In this document: positions 21,155-31,136 of the stretch, in pieces
How positions within the stretch are numbered: the stretch's first letter is position 1
How the letters are laid out: each line of letters begins with the position of its first letter
DNA from: Daphnia carinata
Taxonomy: Eukaryota > Arthropoda > Branchiopoda > Diplostraca > Daphniidae
DNA length: 64,000 bases
Direction: 5' to 3'
NCBI RefSeq assembly: GCF_022539665.2
Contig: NC_081332.1
Span: 372,001-436,000, forward strand
Notes under the pieces: model-generated
Database searches by the model: none
The model's input: only the letters and a program-made list of their open reading frames with translations
What the model was told of the DNA's origin: nothing
Translations under genes and position numbers: made by a program

Positions 21155-22433
21155 CTTTAGATTGGGAATTGGTCAGCTTTCAGTTTGGTGCTACTGTTCG
21201 GCAGCGTTGATGAGTTGCGAGTGTGGTCCCGACGTCCGAGAAGTATTGACTTATATAGTCAAGCCTTCTTCCGTAGTTTTTTGATTCGTTATTTTCTGTT
21301 AAAAGTTCGAGTTCAACACTAAGTCTCTTGAGGTGTCACCCGATTGTTTCAACAGGTGTCAGCTTTCTTTGTCGTTGGCTTGGGGGGGTTTATTTATTGC
21401 TGTGGGGGGGAGTCGGATAGCGTTCTTCCAGTGGCGCACCACGGTTCATTTTTCTTCCATTTCTTTTACTGTTAAGTTTTTTTACTACTGTTTATTAATT
21501 GTTGATAGAGAAAGAAGAAAAAGTGAAAGAAGAAATGACGAAGTGCAGTGCTTCTGCTAGAGAGTAAGGTTGATTATGGATAAATTGGGTATATCAACTT
21601 GAGCGGGATGTGGAGTATGGGTGTTGGGATGTGGCATAATACTATAGCTTCTGACTGTCACTCGGGAGTCTTAATTTCGAATTACGCCGTGACCTTGACT
21701 AAAAATTTACTGGTAGATTCCTCAGGAGTTGGTGAGGTTAACTATTCCCTAATTACTATTCTGTGGGTTGATTGGCAATAGATATTAAACTTTTTATTGA
21801 TCCTGTTTCGAATTTTCTAAAATTCTGTGTATTGAATTTGGTATTCCATATAGTCATATGGCTAGATGGTATAGCTCTCGACCACGGCTCGGAAGTGCCG
21901 GGTTCAAATAACGCTGTGATCTTAACTAAAAATTTTCTGGCAGATCCCTCAAGAGTAGGCGAGCTAATCATATTCGCAATTATGCTACTGTGATTGAATT
22001 ATTATTGACTATTTTATGTTTCATTTCTGGTTGGGTTTGAAATGGCTTTTATATTTATGCTAGGGTAGACATATGTCTAGACGCCATAGCGACTCAGTCT
22101 CGGAACACCACTCGGGAGTCTCGGGTTCAAAAACCGGCTCGGCTGCCGAAATTCCCATTCCGTAATTCCCCCTTTAAACTTTTCTTTTCTTTTCTTTTGA
22201 ATTTTGTCTTACGTATAATGAAAAGCCGGCGGAGATTTTGTTTGCGTCCTACTGTGTTTATTTTATTGTTTGTTAAGATAGAGAATATAATGTGAAGAGG
22301 AAAACAAAATGGTTTGGGATAGAGCTCTATTCTAAGGGGAATAAACACATGTTCCTACTGGGTGAGAGTAACTAAAAGGGGTTGTCGTTGTTGTCGGTGT
22401 CCTTTTTTTTCGTTTCTTTTCTTCATGGTGTGT
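21155..22433 (-). other. Spacer of element B with tRNA-like repeats
   Basis: About 1.28 kb without a supported ORF. 21640-22165 holds three diverged tRNA-like blocks, listed separately. The rest is A/T-rich, with G runs near 21385-21415. Confidence 0.5.
21640..22165 (+). repeat. Three diverged tRNA-like (SINE-like) blocks
   Basis: Blocks start near 21645, 21860 and 22080. Each has a D-arm-like head (e.g. ATGGCTAGATGGTATAGC), a C/G-rich middle with CTCGGRAGT and a B-box-like GGGTTCAAA or ATTTCGAAT. The first two also share a tail of about 90 bases (ACTAAAAATTT, CTGG, AGAT.CCTCA.GAGT, then AATTA). A tRNA-like head plus an unrelated tail repeated in tandem is the pattern of a SINE, here inside a Gypsy element. 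Confidence 0.45.
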
Positions 22434-22874
22434 TCAACGGGAAGTGTTGGGGCCATCGCGCCTCTGACGTTTCCGGCCAGTGTCCCACTGGTCGGGCGAC
22501 CAGTTGAAAAGAGGGGGGTGGCGCTTAGCTGGATTCAAGTCTAAAATCAGCTTTAGGGTGGTGACAGCGCCTCCCCAATCTTCGGCGAAGAGATCCGCGT
22601 TCAGCTGACGGGTGAGCGCGGCCGTACGTTCTTCCACACGGCGCTCGTAACGTTGACGTTCCATCTCCCACGATTCCATGTCGTCGAGCTCCGGGGACCG
22701 AGGCGTCTGGCTGACGGCGGTGGTAGTTTTTTCGGGCACCGGAGTCCAATCGTCGTAGATTGGGATGGCCACCATGGGTGCCATCGCTTTTCCGGCTTGC
22801 TCGTCGGCACTTAGCCACTCGGAAGCTGCCTGGGTTTGCTGATTGATTGAGTTGGCGCACGGGTCCATCTTCAC
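22434..22874 (-). CDS. Element B accessory ORF X1
   Basis: 146 codons from ATG at 22874 (an ATG two codons downstream is an alternative). Unrecognised. The N-terminal part is acidic and polar (ASEWLSADEQAGK); the middle has a charged helix (MERQRYERRVEERTAALTRQ); the end has EDW..AV....ILDLNP..RHPP, the motif shared with X2, then a basic tail. It lies about 140 bases after the end of pol. G/C at third codon positions is higher than in the surrounding pol, which suggests a different origin. Could encode a small regulatory or RNA-binding protein, but nothing in the sequence names a function. Confidence 0.5.
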   Translation of the reverse strand: MKMDPCANSINQQTQAASEWLSADEQAGKAMAPMVAIPIYDDWTPVPEKTTTAVSQTPRSPELDDMESWEMERQRYERRVEERTAALTRQLNADLFAEDWGGAVTTLKLILDLNPAKRHPPLFNWSPDQWDTGRKRQRRDGPNTSR

Positions 22875-23017
22875 GGAAGTTTAAATTTGGAGCGCGGTTT
22901 TTGGTGAACTCGACTCAACAAGTGTCAGAAACGTTGTGAAGTCCCTTTTGAAATTTCTTGCTGTTAAATACACGTCGCTCGTTATGTGATCGTTGACTTT
23001 GTTTTGGAAAAACGCTT

Positions 23018-23991
23018 CTAATTTCTATAACGCATTGGTAGTCTTCGATTTCTGTGCGGGCGTCCGGTAGCATTTTGGGGTGGCAATTCTTCAGGCTGAT
23101 CGATGGCTGGCGCCACCTGACAAGCATCAGATTCAGGATTTATTATTGCAGCTGCGTTGTTTCCGTGAATTATTGTGGTGTTAAGTGGGCTATTGCACAT
23201 GTCATCAAAAGCCGACTTATTATCGTCTGAAGAATATATTCCTTGGGTTTCGCTGACTAAAGGAGAATGTCGTTTATTGTTTTGGTTGGCGGCCATTTGT
23301 AACTTCGCTGACTCCAATTCCACCGTTTCGGGTTCCGCACTTTCCACATCCGCGTTTTCTGCGGCTCTTGCTTCCATATCCACATTCTCCAATTCCAAAG
23401 GTTCCAATTCCATGTTTTCCAACTCGCTCGTTGTTAGCTCCATATTTTCCATAGTTTCCATTGTTTGGGTGGAAATCGATTTATGAAATCGATTCTCGAA
23501 CTTCGAAGGCCTACCATATACTGTTTTACATTCGCTCTTTTATTATATTGTTCCCTCTGACGTTTCCTTGCTTTTTCGCTCTCCTCACGGACGCGCTGGA
23601 AACTGTAACGCAAGCGATCAGCCAAGTTACCTACGTAATCTGATGCGGAGGTAAATGTTTTTGGGGAAGCGTCAAGGAATTCATTAATGGGTATATTGGG
23701 ATCTCTACCGTGCAGTAAATAATACGGGGTTTCACATGTCGAAGAGTGGACAGAACTACGGTAAGCAAATAAAACATCATCCAGCATATCTTCCCAGTTC
23801 TCATGTTCACCATCTTTTAATTCCTTTCTCAACATTGTCGTCATTGTACGATTAAATCTTTCAGTTTCTCCATTACTAGCTGGATTATAGGCGGTAGTTA
23901 ATCTTTGCTCAATATTTAATGTTTTACAAAAATAACGAAATAGCTTCGATGTGAAATTGGTTCCACGATCGGAAAGAATAGCTTTAGGCAT
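23018..23991 (-). pseudogene. pol: Element B pol, integrase core remnant and Glu-rich tail
   Basis: 23991-23434 carries the second catalytic Asp (LSDRGTNF), the Glu (NGETERFNRT) and the start of the C-terminal domain, then leaves frame after KQYMVG, where a stretch is missing. 23461-23018 in another frame carries an unusual Glu/Met tail of short repeats (MENMELTTSELENMELEPLE) and ends RPHRNRRLPMRYRN, the Arg-rich end usual for Gypsy pol. Separated from the front part of integrase by a frameshift. Confidence 0.8.
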
Positions 23992-24088
23992 ACCATGTCT
24001 AACTATAATTGTCTTATATACACATTCTGCTGTCGTCTCTGCTGTTTGGTCTTTTAACGCAACAGCTTCTACCCACCGGCTAAAATAA

Positions 24089-26827
24089 TCAAATTAAATC
24101 AAATAAAAAATCAAAATAAATTGGCGTAATTGGGCCCAAAAAGTCCATCCCAATGACTTGGAAAGAAGCTTTAGCTATTTCATGAGGGTGCAATATTGCC
24201 CTATATGTTGAAGAAGTGTTGGCGGTGCACACCACACAAGCCTGGCAGTATTCTTTAATTTCCTTTCTCATATTTGGCCAATAATAATGATTCTTTATTT
24301 TCAAATAGGTTTTATAAAAAGCTAAATGTCCGCCCATCGGAGCGTCATGTAATTCCTTGAGCACTAGATGGCGTAACGATGCAGGCAAGACTAACTGATG
24401 GTTAGTTTCGTTTCTTTTGCTATCGGCAGGTGGCAGCACGTGCCGGTAAAGTGTACCATCAATAACTTCGAAATAATCAATTTCTTTAACCCAATCCGGC
24501 TTAGATTGAAGAAAAGATTCCTCGACTTCTCCGTTATCCAAATAATTATGAATGGCTATGCAAAGGTCGTCTTCCAATTGTTTCTCGCAAATTAAGGTAA
24601 TTTTGCTTTCAGTTTGGATACTGGCTACTTTTAAGCGTGACAGGCAATCCGCGTTTTGGTGGACACGTCCCGGCCTATATTTTAATTCATAATTCGTCGC
24701 GGCCAATAGTATAGCCCATCTACCTAATCTACCATTATTATCTTTTTGATCTTTAAGCCATTGCAAGGGACGGTGGTCACTAATAATTTCAAATGGTTTA
24801 TCCAATAGATAATGCCTAAAATGCTTAATGGCATCTACGACTGCTAAGGCTTCCTTTTCTGTCGTACTATAATTCGATTCTGCTTTTGTTAACTGTCTAC
24901 TGGAGTAGGCTATGGGATGTTCCTGGCCATTTTGAATTTGAGATAGCACTGCTCCAATGCCGTAATCGCAGGCATCGGTGAAAAGGATAAATTTTTCATT
25001 GAAATTGGGGTACGCAAGAACTGGTGGCGTTACTAGAGAATTGCGCAATTTCTCGAAAGCAACTTGTTCCTCAGGTCCCCAACTAAAAGGCTTCCTGCTA
25101 AGATCTTTATGAGTTAAACGAGTTAACGGTTTGGCAATCGATCCAAAATCTTTAATAAATCTTCTGTAGTATCCAGCTAATCCGAGAAATGATCTGATTT
25201 CGTCGACTGAAGTCGGTGTTTTATAATTGACTATTTTGTCAACTTTGAGCGGATCAGGTTTAATACCATCGGTCGATATTACGTGACCTAGATAATTTAC
25301 TGAGCGTTTAATAAACTGGCATTTCTTGAGTTTCAATTTCAGATTGGCATCTCGTAATAATTCAAAAATTTCTCGAATATCACGTAAATGATCTTCGAAA
25401 GTATCTGAAAAGATTATAACATCATCCAGATAAACTAATGTTTTACGCCCCAAGACGTCTCTCAGTACGTAGTTCATTAGCCGTTGGAATGTGGCAGGTG
25501 CGTTGCACAAGCCAAATGCCATACGTTTAAATTCGTAGAGGTTGTTTTCTACCACAAACGCTGTTTTTTCAATAGCTGGATCATCAATTTGAATTTGCCA
25601 ATAGCCTGAAGCTAAATCAAGAGTTGTGAAAAATTTCTTCCCATATAATTTGTCTAATGTTTCGTCTATTCTAGGCATAGGGAATGAATCTTTTTTCGTA
25701 ATACTATTTAATTTTCTATAATCAACACAAAATCTTACTTCTCCACACTTCTTTTCTACTAAAACCACGGGTGAAGCCCATGGGGAATGCGAATACTGAA
25801 TGACATCTGCATCAAGCATTTCTTGAATTTTATCATCTAATAATTTCCTTTGGTTATTTGTTACTCTGTATGGGCGTTGTCGAATGGGGCCTCGTCCTTG
25901 TGTATCAATCGTATGTTTTATAAGGTTGGTGTTTCCTAATTCTGAATCTTTGGACGCGAACAAGTCGTGAAAGTCGATTAATAATTTTGAAAGCGGTTCT
26001 TGAAATTCGGAATCTACTTCTGTGAGTAAAATTGGCTCAATTACTGGTTTAGGATTATCTTCTAATTTCGCTAAAGAAATTTTTCCGATAACACTTCCAA
26101 CTATGTCAATTATGCCTAATTTAGTGTTTCTAGGAATTTTGATTTGATGTAGTGAATGATTCTCGACCAAAATTTTATAAGTTCCATCTCCCGATACATT
26201 GCCGATAAATTCTTCGATATAAATGCCTGCTGGCAGATCTTTTGCTGGGGTAAATATAAATGCTGTATTTTGTGGGACATACGGAAATGAACCCTTCATT
26301 TCCGCTGCAATTACTATCGACGTCTGACGAAATAGCGTCGTCTTTTTGACCGTAGTAACTGCCATGTCGGGTACCTCAGAGATGGCTGATCCCTGCTCAT
26401 CCCTCGCTAGGTAAATGCTCCTGGCTTCTCCGTCAAGCCGAAATCCGTGCTTCTGGATTGCATCCCATCCAAGGATACAGTCCTCAGAAACACCATTAGT
26501 TACAATAAATTCCTGCTCAAAAACTGTTTCTCCGTATCGTACGGGTAAAATAACTCTTCCCAGCGTATGTAATTTTTTCTCCCCTACATCATATAAATCG
26601 AAGTCAAGCTGACTGCAGATCACCTGACCTCTAGGGGGTAACTTATTAAATAATCTCTCATGGATAATACTTTTAGACGCGCCTGTATCAAATAGTGCTT
26701 GTAACGGGATCTGAAGAATTTTCAATGGAATTCTAGGGGTCGATTTATTCGTAATAGTGGTTAATTTTGCGACTTGTCGGGGTTTAGTATGAGGCTCGTT
26801 ATCAACTGACCCGAAGCTACAGTTCAT
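24089..26827 (-). pseudogene. pol: Element B pol: protease, RT, RNase H, integrase N-terminal half
   Basis: 912 codons from ATG at 26827, two bases past the gag stop and in the -1 frame to it. Protease DTGA at 26678-26689; reverse transcriptase with VDYRKLNSITKKD and YLDD at 25421-25432; RNase H (FILFTDACDYGIGAVL, ISDHRPLQWL); integrase zinc finger (HDAPMGGH, then CQACVVC); first catalytic Asp (MDFLGP). It stops at 24089 in an A/T-rich patch of repeated TTTGAT/TTTTATT that replaces the normal text before DYFSRWVEAV and shifts the frame. Everything up to that point is open, so the break may be recent. Confidence 0.9.
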
Positions 26828-26829
26828 AG

Positions 26830-29547
26830 CTACTGGTTTCCCTGGTGTTGAGGGGGCCCTGGAATATTTGGTCTTTGCGAATTCCTATATTTTGGACAAA
26901 TATTAGACTTATGCCCAATTTCTCGACAGGAATAGCAGATTGGAGGCTGGGCTTGTTCCAGAGTGTGACGCTGAAATTGACGACAATTGGACTGAGTGTG
27001 ACCGCGGTAACCACAAAAATCACACGTTATGATCTGCTGATCTGACCTGTTATTATTATTATTGCTAGGTGGCCTCGAGAAGGAGGACGCAACTGGCGTC
27101 GGTCTGTTTGGAAATCGAGAAGGTTGGTGATGGTATGGGTTAGGATTAAAATTATTATTGTTATAATTGTTACTGGGACGATGCTGGGGAGGCCTCCAGT
27201 TTCTGTCTTGATTGGCGTTATTCGATTGGAATGAAACTTGTTTCCTATTAGGAGTGCCTGGTGTAGCCTGAGAATAATCTTTCCTATCTTGCTGGAGTCG
27301 ATTAACAGCCTGTATGAGTTCGTGAAGAACATCCTTAATCTCATCTTTGTCCGACTTTGGATTATCCCCTTGCTTATGGCTAAGGCGAATATTGGCAACG
27401 GCACTGCTTACAATTTCTTTCTGGTCACTTAACATTTGCTTAAGTTCTTTTAATTCCGAATTTTTTGTGTTAAATGACTCGTCAATTGCCCTAACAAATT
27501 CATGCCTCTCATTGTCTGTTTCCAAGGCTTCCAGCCGAACGGCGTAAACGCGAGTTGCTGCTACGAGCTCGTGAAAATCTTTGAATTCCTTATATCTGAC
27601 CTTAGCTTGCAATTTGGAATCCAATCCATCGATAAATTTCTGCATGAGAATAACTGCGAAAGATTTTTCCATATAACCATCAGGGTATGCCTTTTTAAAA
27701 ATTTCTTGTAGACGATGAGCATAATCTACAATTTTTTCCCCAGGCTTACGTTTAGCTTTATTGAATTTCTTGATGTATACATCAACATTTTCATCCCCGT
27801 GAAAGTGATCGAGCAAAGCCGTTTTAATGGAGCCATAGTTGTATGGATGCTGTTTAATTAAGGTTTGTATGAGTGAAAAAGCTTTATCTGTTAATTTTGC
27901 TCGCATCATCTGAATAATTTTTCCTTCAGACCATCCTGCCCCATCAACTATACTCTCAAAAGATTCTAGCCAAGAGTCAAAGCGAGTAATTGGACTACCG
28001 GAAAAGGGAGGAAGTAATTGTAAGCGTGAAAAGGTATGCTGGTTGTTTTGTAAATCATTTAAATCGTTTACCGTAGCTGCCCTGGTAGGGGAATAAGAGT
28101 AAGCCATATTGTTGGTAAAAAAAGTTATAGGAGAGTTTGGAGCCCTGTGATGGCGAGATTGCGTGGTGCCCGGAATGCGGTTCGAAACTGGCCGGAATTC
28201 GCCAATATTGTTGTCGGTCAGTGGTATCGACGGTTTCGGAATCGTAGTCGTTCTGTCTTGCGCTTGTCGTTCTGCTGTGATGATGTCGGACAAGTTGGGG
28301 TAATCTCCAGCTCTTCCTGGGTTTCCCGAATGGACGATAGCAACTGTTTCAATTGTTTGGCAGTCTGGGCGAGGAGGTCTTTGACGAAGGCCGATAGCTG
28401 CTTGTGGCACGGTCTTGCCACTCTCCGGAAGTGGGTCAATCTGTTCCCGAGGAGTATCAGTTCGGGTAACAGTGATTCCAAGCTGGTGATTGATTGTAGT
28501 TTTCTTATGAACGAGAGTAGGTTTAGTATGGCCGCGAGAAGAGACAGCTGGAATTCCAACAAGGTTTTCTCTAGGCGGATCGAGAATTCGAATGTTTCCA
28601 GGATCAGAAACTCGTATCGCCTCTCGTCCTCGCTGATTTGCGTCGTCGCTCTCGGCACAAAGCCGAAGAGGGTCGTGTCCTTCGCTGGTACGAGCGTCTG
28701 TAGTTCCTCTATGCTGTACGTCTGTCCTAGCAGGAACGTCGTAAACTGCCTCGCATACGTCGTAAAGGACGTCGTCAACTCGGACGCCTGTTGATCCGCC
28801 TTCCGCGTCGTCCGCTTTATCTGCCCGCTGGCCCTCACTTCTTGAATCGCAGCTAAGTATTTCAGGAATATTGTCGGCGTCTCCACGTCCGTCAGCAACT
28901 GCGGTTTGCCCAGGGGGCGGTCCCTCAGCCCGAAATCGTTCAGTAGCCGGTTCAGCTGGTCCCAAATTTTCGGGTTGTGTGACTGGAAGTCCAACACCCT
29001 CTCCTTCAGGCACTTGAGTGCTAATATCAGGGACGGAATTGGACTTGACGGCGTCGGAAATACTTTGGATGGATTGCTCTGGATCTCGTGGTATAGGTGA
29101 TGGAGACTCAAGTTGAGGTGATCGTCCATTCACTGGGCTTTTCTTTTGAAAGAAGCTTAAAAGAGTACTCGAGAGGAGACTAGCCTTTGATTCGCTTTTC
29201 GTAGGTGATTTTGGAGGAGCAAGACGAGAAAAGAACTTAGCATAAACCGATCGTGGACGTTGAGTGGAAGCGGCAGTAGACTTAGCACGTGTACCAGTTT
29301 GTTTATTGGTGGGTTTAACGAACGGAGCGACTTCCTCATAAGCAGGATTCGACCGTAATTTACGTAACTGAGTATTATCTGTCTGCACTTCAGGTTTCAA
29401 AACAGGGGAAGCAGATTTCTTAACGGCCTCAGTGTCTGCTTCTGACGCTTTACAGCCCTGAAACTTATCTAACGTGGACGTAGAACGACCTGATAGTTTC
29501 TCAAAATCAATTAACTTAGCAACTGTTTCGTCGGTTATTTGTACCAC
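26830..29547 (-). CDS. gag: Element B gag with long N-terminal extension
   Basis: 905 codons from ATG at 29547 (MVQITDETVAKL). Residues 1-500 are disordered, Pro/Ser/Arg/Asp-rich and not recognisable. About 510-720 is a retrotransposon capsid-like region (FSGSPITRFDSWLESFESIV, KPGEKIVDYAHRLQEIFKKA). Then an Asn/Pro-rich linker and two zinc knuckles, CDFCGYRGHTQSNC and CYSCREIGHKSNIC, end the protein. Gag of Ty3/Gypsy elements is usually much shorter. The extra length includes a G/C-rich block (about 28220-29130) in which another frame is open for 303 codons, so part of the extension may be foreign sequence. Confidence 0.88.
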   Translation of the reverse strand: MVQITDETVAKLIDFEKLSGRSTSTLDKFQGCKASEADTEAVKKSASPVLKPEVQTDNTQLRKLRSNPAYEEVAPFVKPTNKQTGTRAKSTAASTQRPRSVYAKFFSRLAPPKSPTKSESKASLLSSTLLSFFQKKSPVNGRSPQLESPSPIPRDPEQSIQSISDAVKSNSVPDISTQVPEGEGVGLPVTQPENLGPAEPATERFRAEGPPPGQTAVADGRGDADNIPEILSCDSRSEGQRADKADDAEGGSTGVRVDDVLYDVCEAVYDVPARTDVQHRGTTDARTSEGHDPLRLCAESDDANQRGREAIRVSDPGNIRILDPPRENLVGIPAVSSRGHTKPTLVHKKTTINHQLGITVTRTDTPREQIDPLPESGKTVPQAAIGLRQRPPRPDCQTIETVAIVHSGNPGRAGDYPNLSDIITAERQAQDRTTTIPKPSIPLTDNNIGEFRPVSNRIPGTTQSRHHRAPNSPITFFTNNMAYSYSPTRAATVNDLNDLQNNQHTFSRLQLLPPFSGSPITRFDSWLESFESIVDGAGWSEGKIIQMMRAKLTDKAFSLIQTLIKQHPYNYGSIKTALLDHFHGDENVDVYIKKFNKAKRKPGEKIVDYAHRLQEIFKKAYPDGYMEKSFAVILMQKFIDGLDSKLQAKVRYKEFKDFHELVAATRVYAVRLEALETDNERHEFVRAIDESFNTKNSELKELKQMLSDQKEIVSSAVANIRLSHKQGDNPKSDKDEIKDVLHELIQAVNRLQQDRKDYSQATPGTPNRKQVSFQSNNANQDRNWRPPQHRPSNNYNNNNFNPNPYHHQPSRFPNRPTPVASSFSRPPSNNNNNRSDQQIITCDFCGYRGHTQSNCRQFQRHTLEQAQPPICYSCREIGHKSNICPKYRNSQRPNIPGPPQHQGNQ
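28218..29129 (-). CDS. Overprinted ORF inside element B gag
   Basis: 303 codons from ATG at 29129 (MDDHLNLSLHHLYHE) in a different frame from gag. Its reading looks like an ordered helical protein: Leu/Phe-rich amphipathic segments (LETFEFSIRLEKTLLEFQLS, LLAAILNLLSFIRKLQSI), while the gag reading of the same bases looks disordered. In this frame third positions are strongly G/C (e.g. GCG AAG GAC ACG ACC CTC TTC GGC), unlike the A/T-rich rest of gag and pol. I do not recognise the family. Either a captured exon that kept its old frame by chance, a true overlapping gene, or a chance open frame in a G/C-rich block. Confidence 0.4.
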   Translation of the reverse strand: MDDHLNLSLHHLYHEIQSNPSKVFPTPSSPIPSLILALKCLKERVLDFQSHNPKIWDQLNRLLNDFGLRDRPLGKPQLLTDVETPTIFLKYLAAIQEVRASGQIKRTTRKADQQASELTTSFTTYARQFTTFLLGQTYSIEELQTLVPAKDTTLFGFVPRATTQISEDERRYEFLILETFEFSIRLEKTLLEFQLSLLAAILNLLSFIRKLQSITSLESLLPELILLGNRLTHFRRVARPCHKQLSAFVKDLLAQTAKQLKQLLSSIRETQEELEITPTCPTSSQQNDKRKTERLRFRNRRYH

Positions 29548-29635
29548 TGGCGTTAGGGGAACAAGGGGGGTGCTTACAGGCGTGCGAGGTATCCTATGTC
29601 CGCCATAAATAACATCATCCGTTATTGTGGTTGAG

Positions 29636-29653
29636 TTCGAGAAACCGCTGCCA
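29636..29653 (-). promoter_or_regulatory. Probable primer binding site of element B
   Basis: Five bases inside the 5' LTR the - strand reads TGGCAGCGGTTTCTCGAA. It begins with TGG as the complement of tRNA CCA would. None of the tRNAs in this window matches the rest, so the primer tRNA is unknown. Confidence 0.45.
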
Positions 29654-29658
29654 CATAA

Positions 29659-30384
29659 TGTAAAGCATCTTCCCGTGTGGGAAGATGAACTTTACGGAAT
29701 TAAGACAATAAAATGATATTGAACTCAGAGGCGTTTTTACCCACAATGACGTCTGTGTTTATTATAGCTAAGATACAAGAATTAAAAAGATAAGAGAGCA
29801 ACAGATACGAAGGAACATTTGAGGAAACAGTTAAAGAAAGAACAAATAACCAGGGGGTCTTACCGTGAACTCACGAGTGAAAGAATGGAAGAGAAACGAC
29901 ACAAGGCGAACTTGGAATTCGGCTTCTACACAAGCGGTACACGACAAGAGTTCAGACACTTTAGAGTGGACAACAATGTCCGAAAACCTTGGGACGAGAA
30001 CGAGATTTTACTCAAGGTTTAAGTATGGAAACATTAACTAAGACACAATACTACTCAATAAGGCAAGGAAGATAGGCTTAAGGCAACTACTTGTTTCGGC
30101 TGCAACTACTTGTCTCGGCTGCAACTACTTGTCTGATCTTCATCAATAGCTGGGTTCATCACGAAACTTTGCATCTTGCAAAAGTGGCGTGATTGGGCGG
30201 AGCTTGTGTAACCCGTTCGATGTGGCGTGGTGTTGGGGCGTATCGTCTGCGTGAGTCAGCTGCAGGTGTTCATTTGGGTCAGCTGCACTGCGTACATAGT
30301 GTTGCAATTGTCGTGCCCAGACTTGTATTCACTACTGAAGCAAAAGCGAGAAAAAGTTAAAGTAGTATATTCGGCTTCGTTACA
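29659..30384 (-). repeat. Element B 5' LTR (726 bp)
   Basis: Pairs with 16927-17679. It starts TGTAAAGC, ends GTTACA, and is followed by target duplication ATAC. A 26-base deletion relative to the other LTR follows GCTTGTGTAAC. Transcription of element B should start here and run left. Confidence 0.95.
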
Positions 30385-30496
30385 ATACACTGGAAAACTT
30401 TCAAAGTGGAAATGAAAAAAAAGCGCGTTTGTCACAAGAGTGGCTTCTACGAAAAAGGTGGTGTTGAAAAATGTTTGTCGTTGGCTTCACTGTCTC

Positions 30497-30568
30497 AGGT
30501 TCTACTGAGAATCGAACTCAGATTGTCAGAGTCAAAGTCTGAAGTGCTAACCATTACACCATGGAACC
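30497..30568 (-). tRNA. tRNA-Gln-TTG: tRNA-Gln (TTG)
   Basis: 72 nt; anticodon loop CTTTGAC. The acceptor GGTTCCA/TAGAACC has one C-A mismatch that is present in all copies. Reads CAA codons. Confidence 0.9.
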
Positions 30569-30680
30569 GTCATATAAGTTTGACCCTGTAAGTTTCACCA
30601 AGAAACCAACGGTTTTATTGCGATTATAATTTCGTAAGTATTCGATAAATTTCGGTATCAATTGGAGGATTACATGATTA

Positions 30681-30762
30681 CGACGAAGATGGGATTCGAA
30701 CCCACGCGTGCAATGCACAATGGATTAGCAGTCCATCACCTTAACCGCTCGGTCACCTCGTC
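30681..30762 (-). tRNA. tRNA-Ser-GCT: tRNA-Ser (GCT)
   Basis: 82-nt class II cloverleaf with long variable arm (TTGTGCATTGCACG); anticodon loop CTGCTAA; B box GGGTTCGAATCC. Reads AGC/AGT. Confidence 0.96.
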
Positions 30763-30890
30763 CATAATCTGGCTCGAATTTCACTTGGGTCACAATGATC
30801 CGTAGCCAAATTTCAACAGAGTTTTCCATAACTGTGCATATCACTTATTTGATTTGAAGTATATTCCAATTAAAGAATGAAATTTAACGA

Positions 30891-30963
30891 CGCCCGATGA
30901 GGGACTTGAACCCTCGACCTCAGGATTAAAAGTCCCGCGCTCTACCGACTGAGCTAACCGGGC
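30891..30963 (-). tRNA. tRNA-Lys-TTT: tRNA-Lys (TTT)
   Basis: 73 nt; acceptor GCCCGGT/ATCGGGC; anticodon loop CTTTTAA; T stem GAGGG/CCCTC. Confidence 0.96.
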
Positions 30964-31063
30964 TTCCACATTGCCTCTGCGATGAAAACCTCAATTGTTT
31001 CTCTGTTGCCTCTAACGAAAGAACGACTTTTTTTTTCATGATTACTATTCTCACCCATTTTAC

Positions 31064-31136
31064 GCCTCGATAGCGCAGTAGGCAGCGCGCGAGTCTCATA
31101 ATCTCGAGGTCGTGAGTTCGAACCTCACTCGGGGCA
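31064..31136 (+). tRNA. tRNA-Met-CAT: tRNA-Met (CAT), elongator type
   Basis: Identical to the copy at 4960; loop CTCATAA. Confidence 0.96.

Larger units (their letters stand above)
16927..30384 (-). mobile_element. Element B: 13.5-kb Gypsy-class retrovirus-like element with env and two small accessory ORFs
   Basis: Bounded by LTRs of 753 and 726 bp and a target duplication ATAC (16923-16926 and 30385-30388); the empty site is seen at TACGATACACTG near 31528. Order on the - strand: 5' LTR, PBS, gag, pol, small ORF X1, tRNA-like repeats, small ORF X2, env, 3' LTR. Integrase is disrupted and env has an in-frame TGA, so this copy is not autonomous as it stands. About 3.6 kb between pol and env is not explained by standard Gypsy genes. 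Confidence 0.95.

Noticed and set aside
27027-27404. - strand ORF of 125 codons rich in Ile inside element B gag
   Set aside because: Out-of-frame reading of the Asn/Pro-rich linker and first zinc knuckle region of gag (AAY codons shifted).
28147-28794. + strand ORF of 215 codons opposite element B gag
   Set aside because: Lies opposite the G/C-rich block that is open in two - strand frames; its reading is Ser/Arg-rich and lacks domains.
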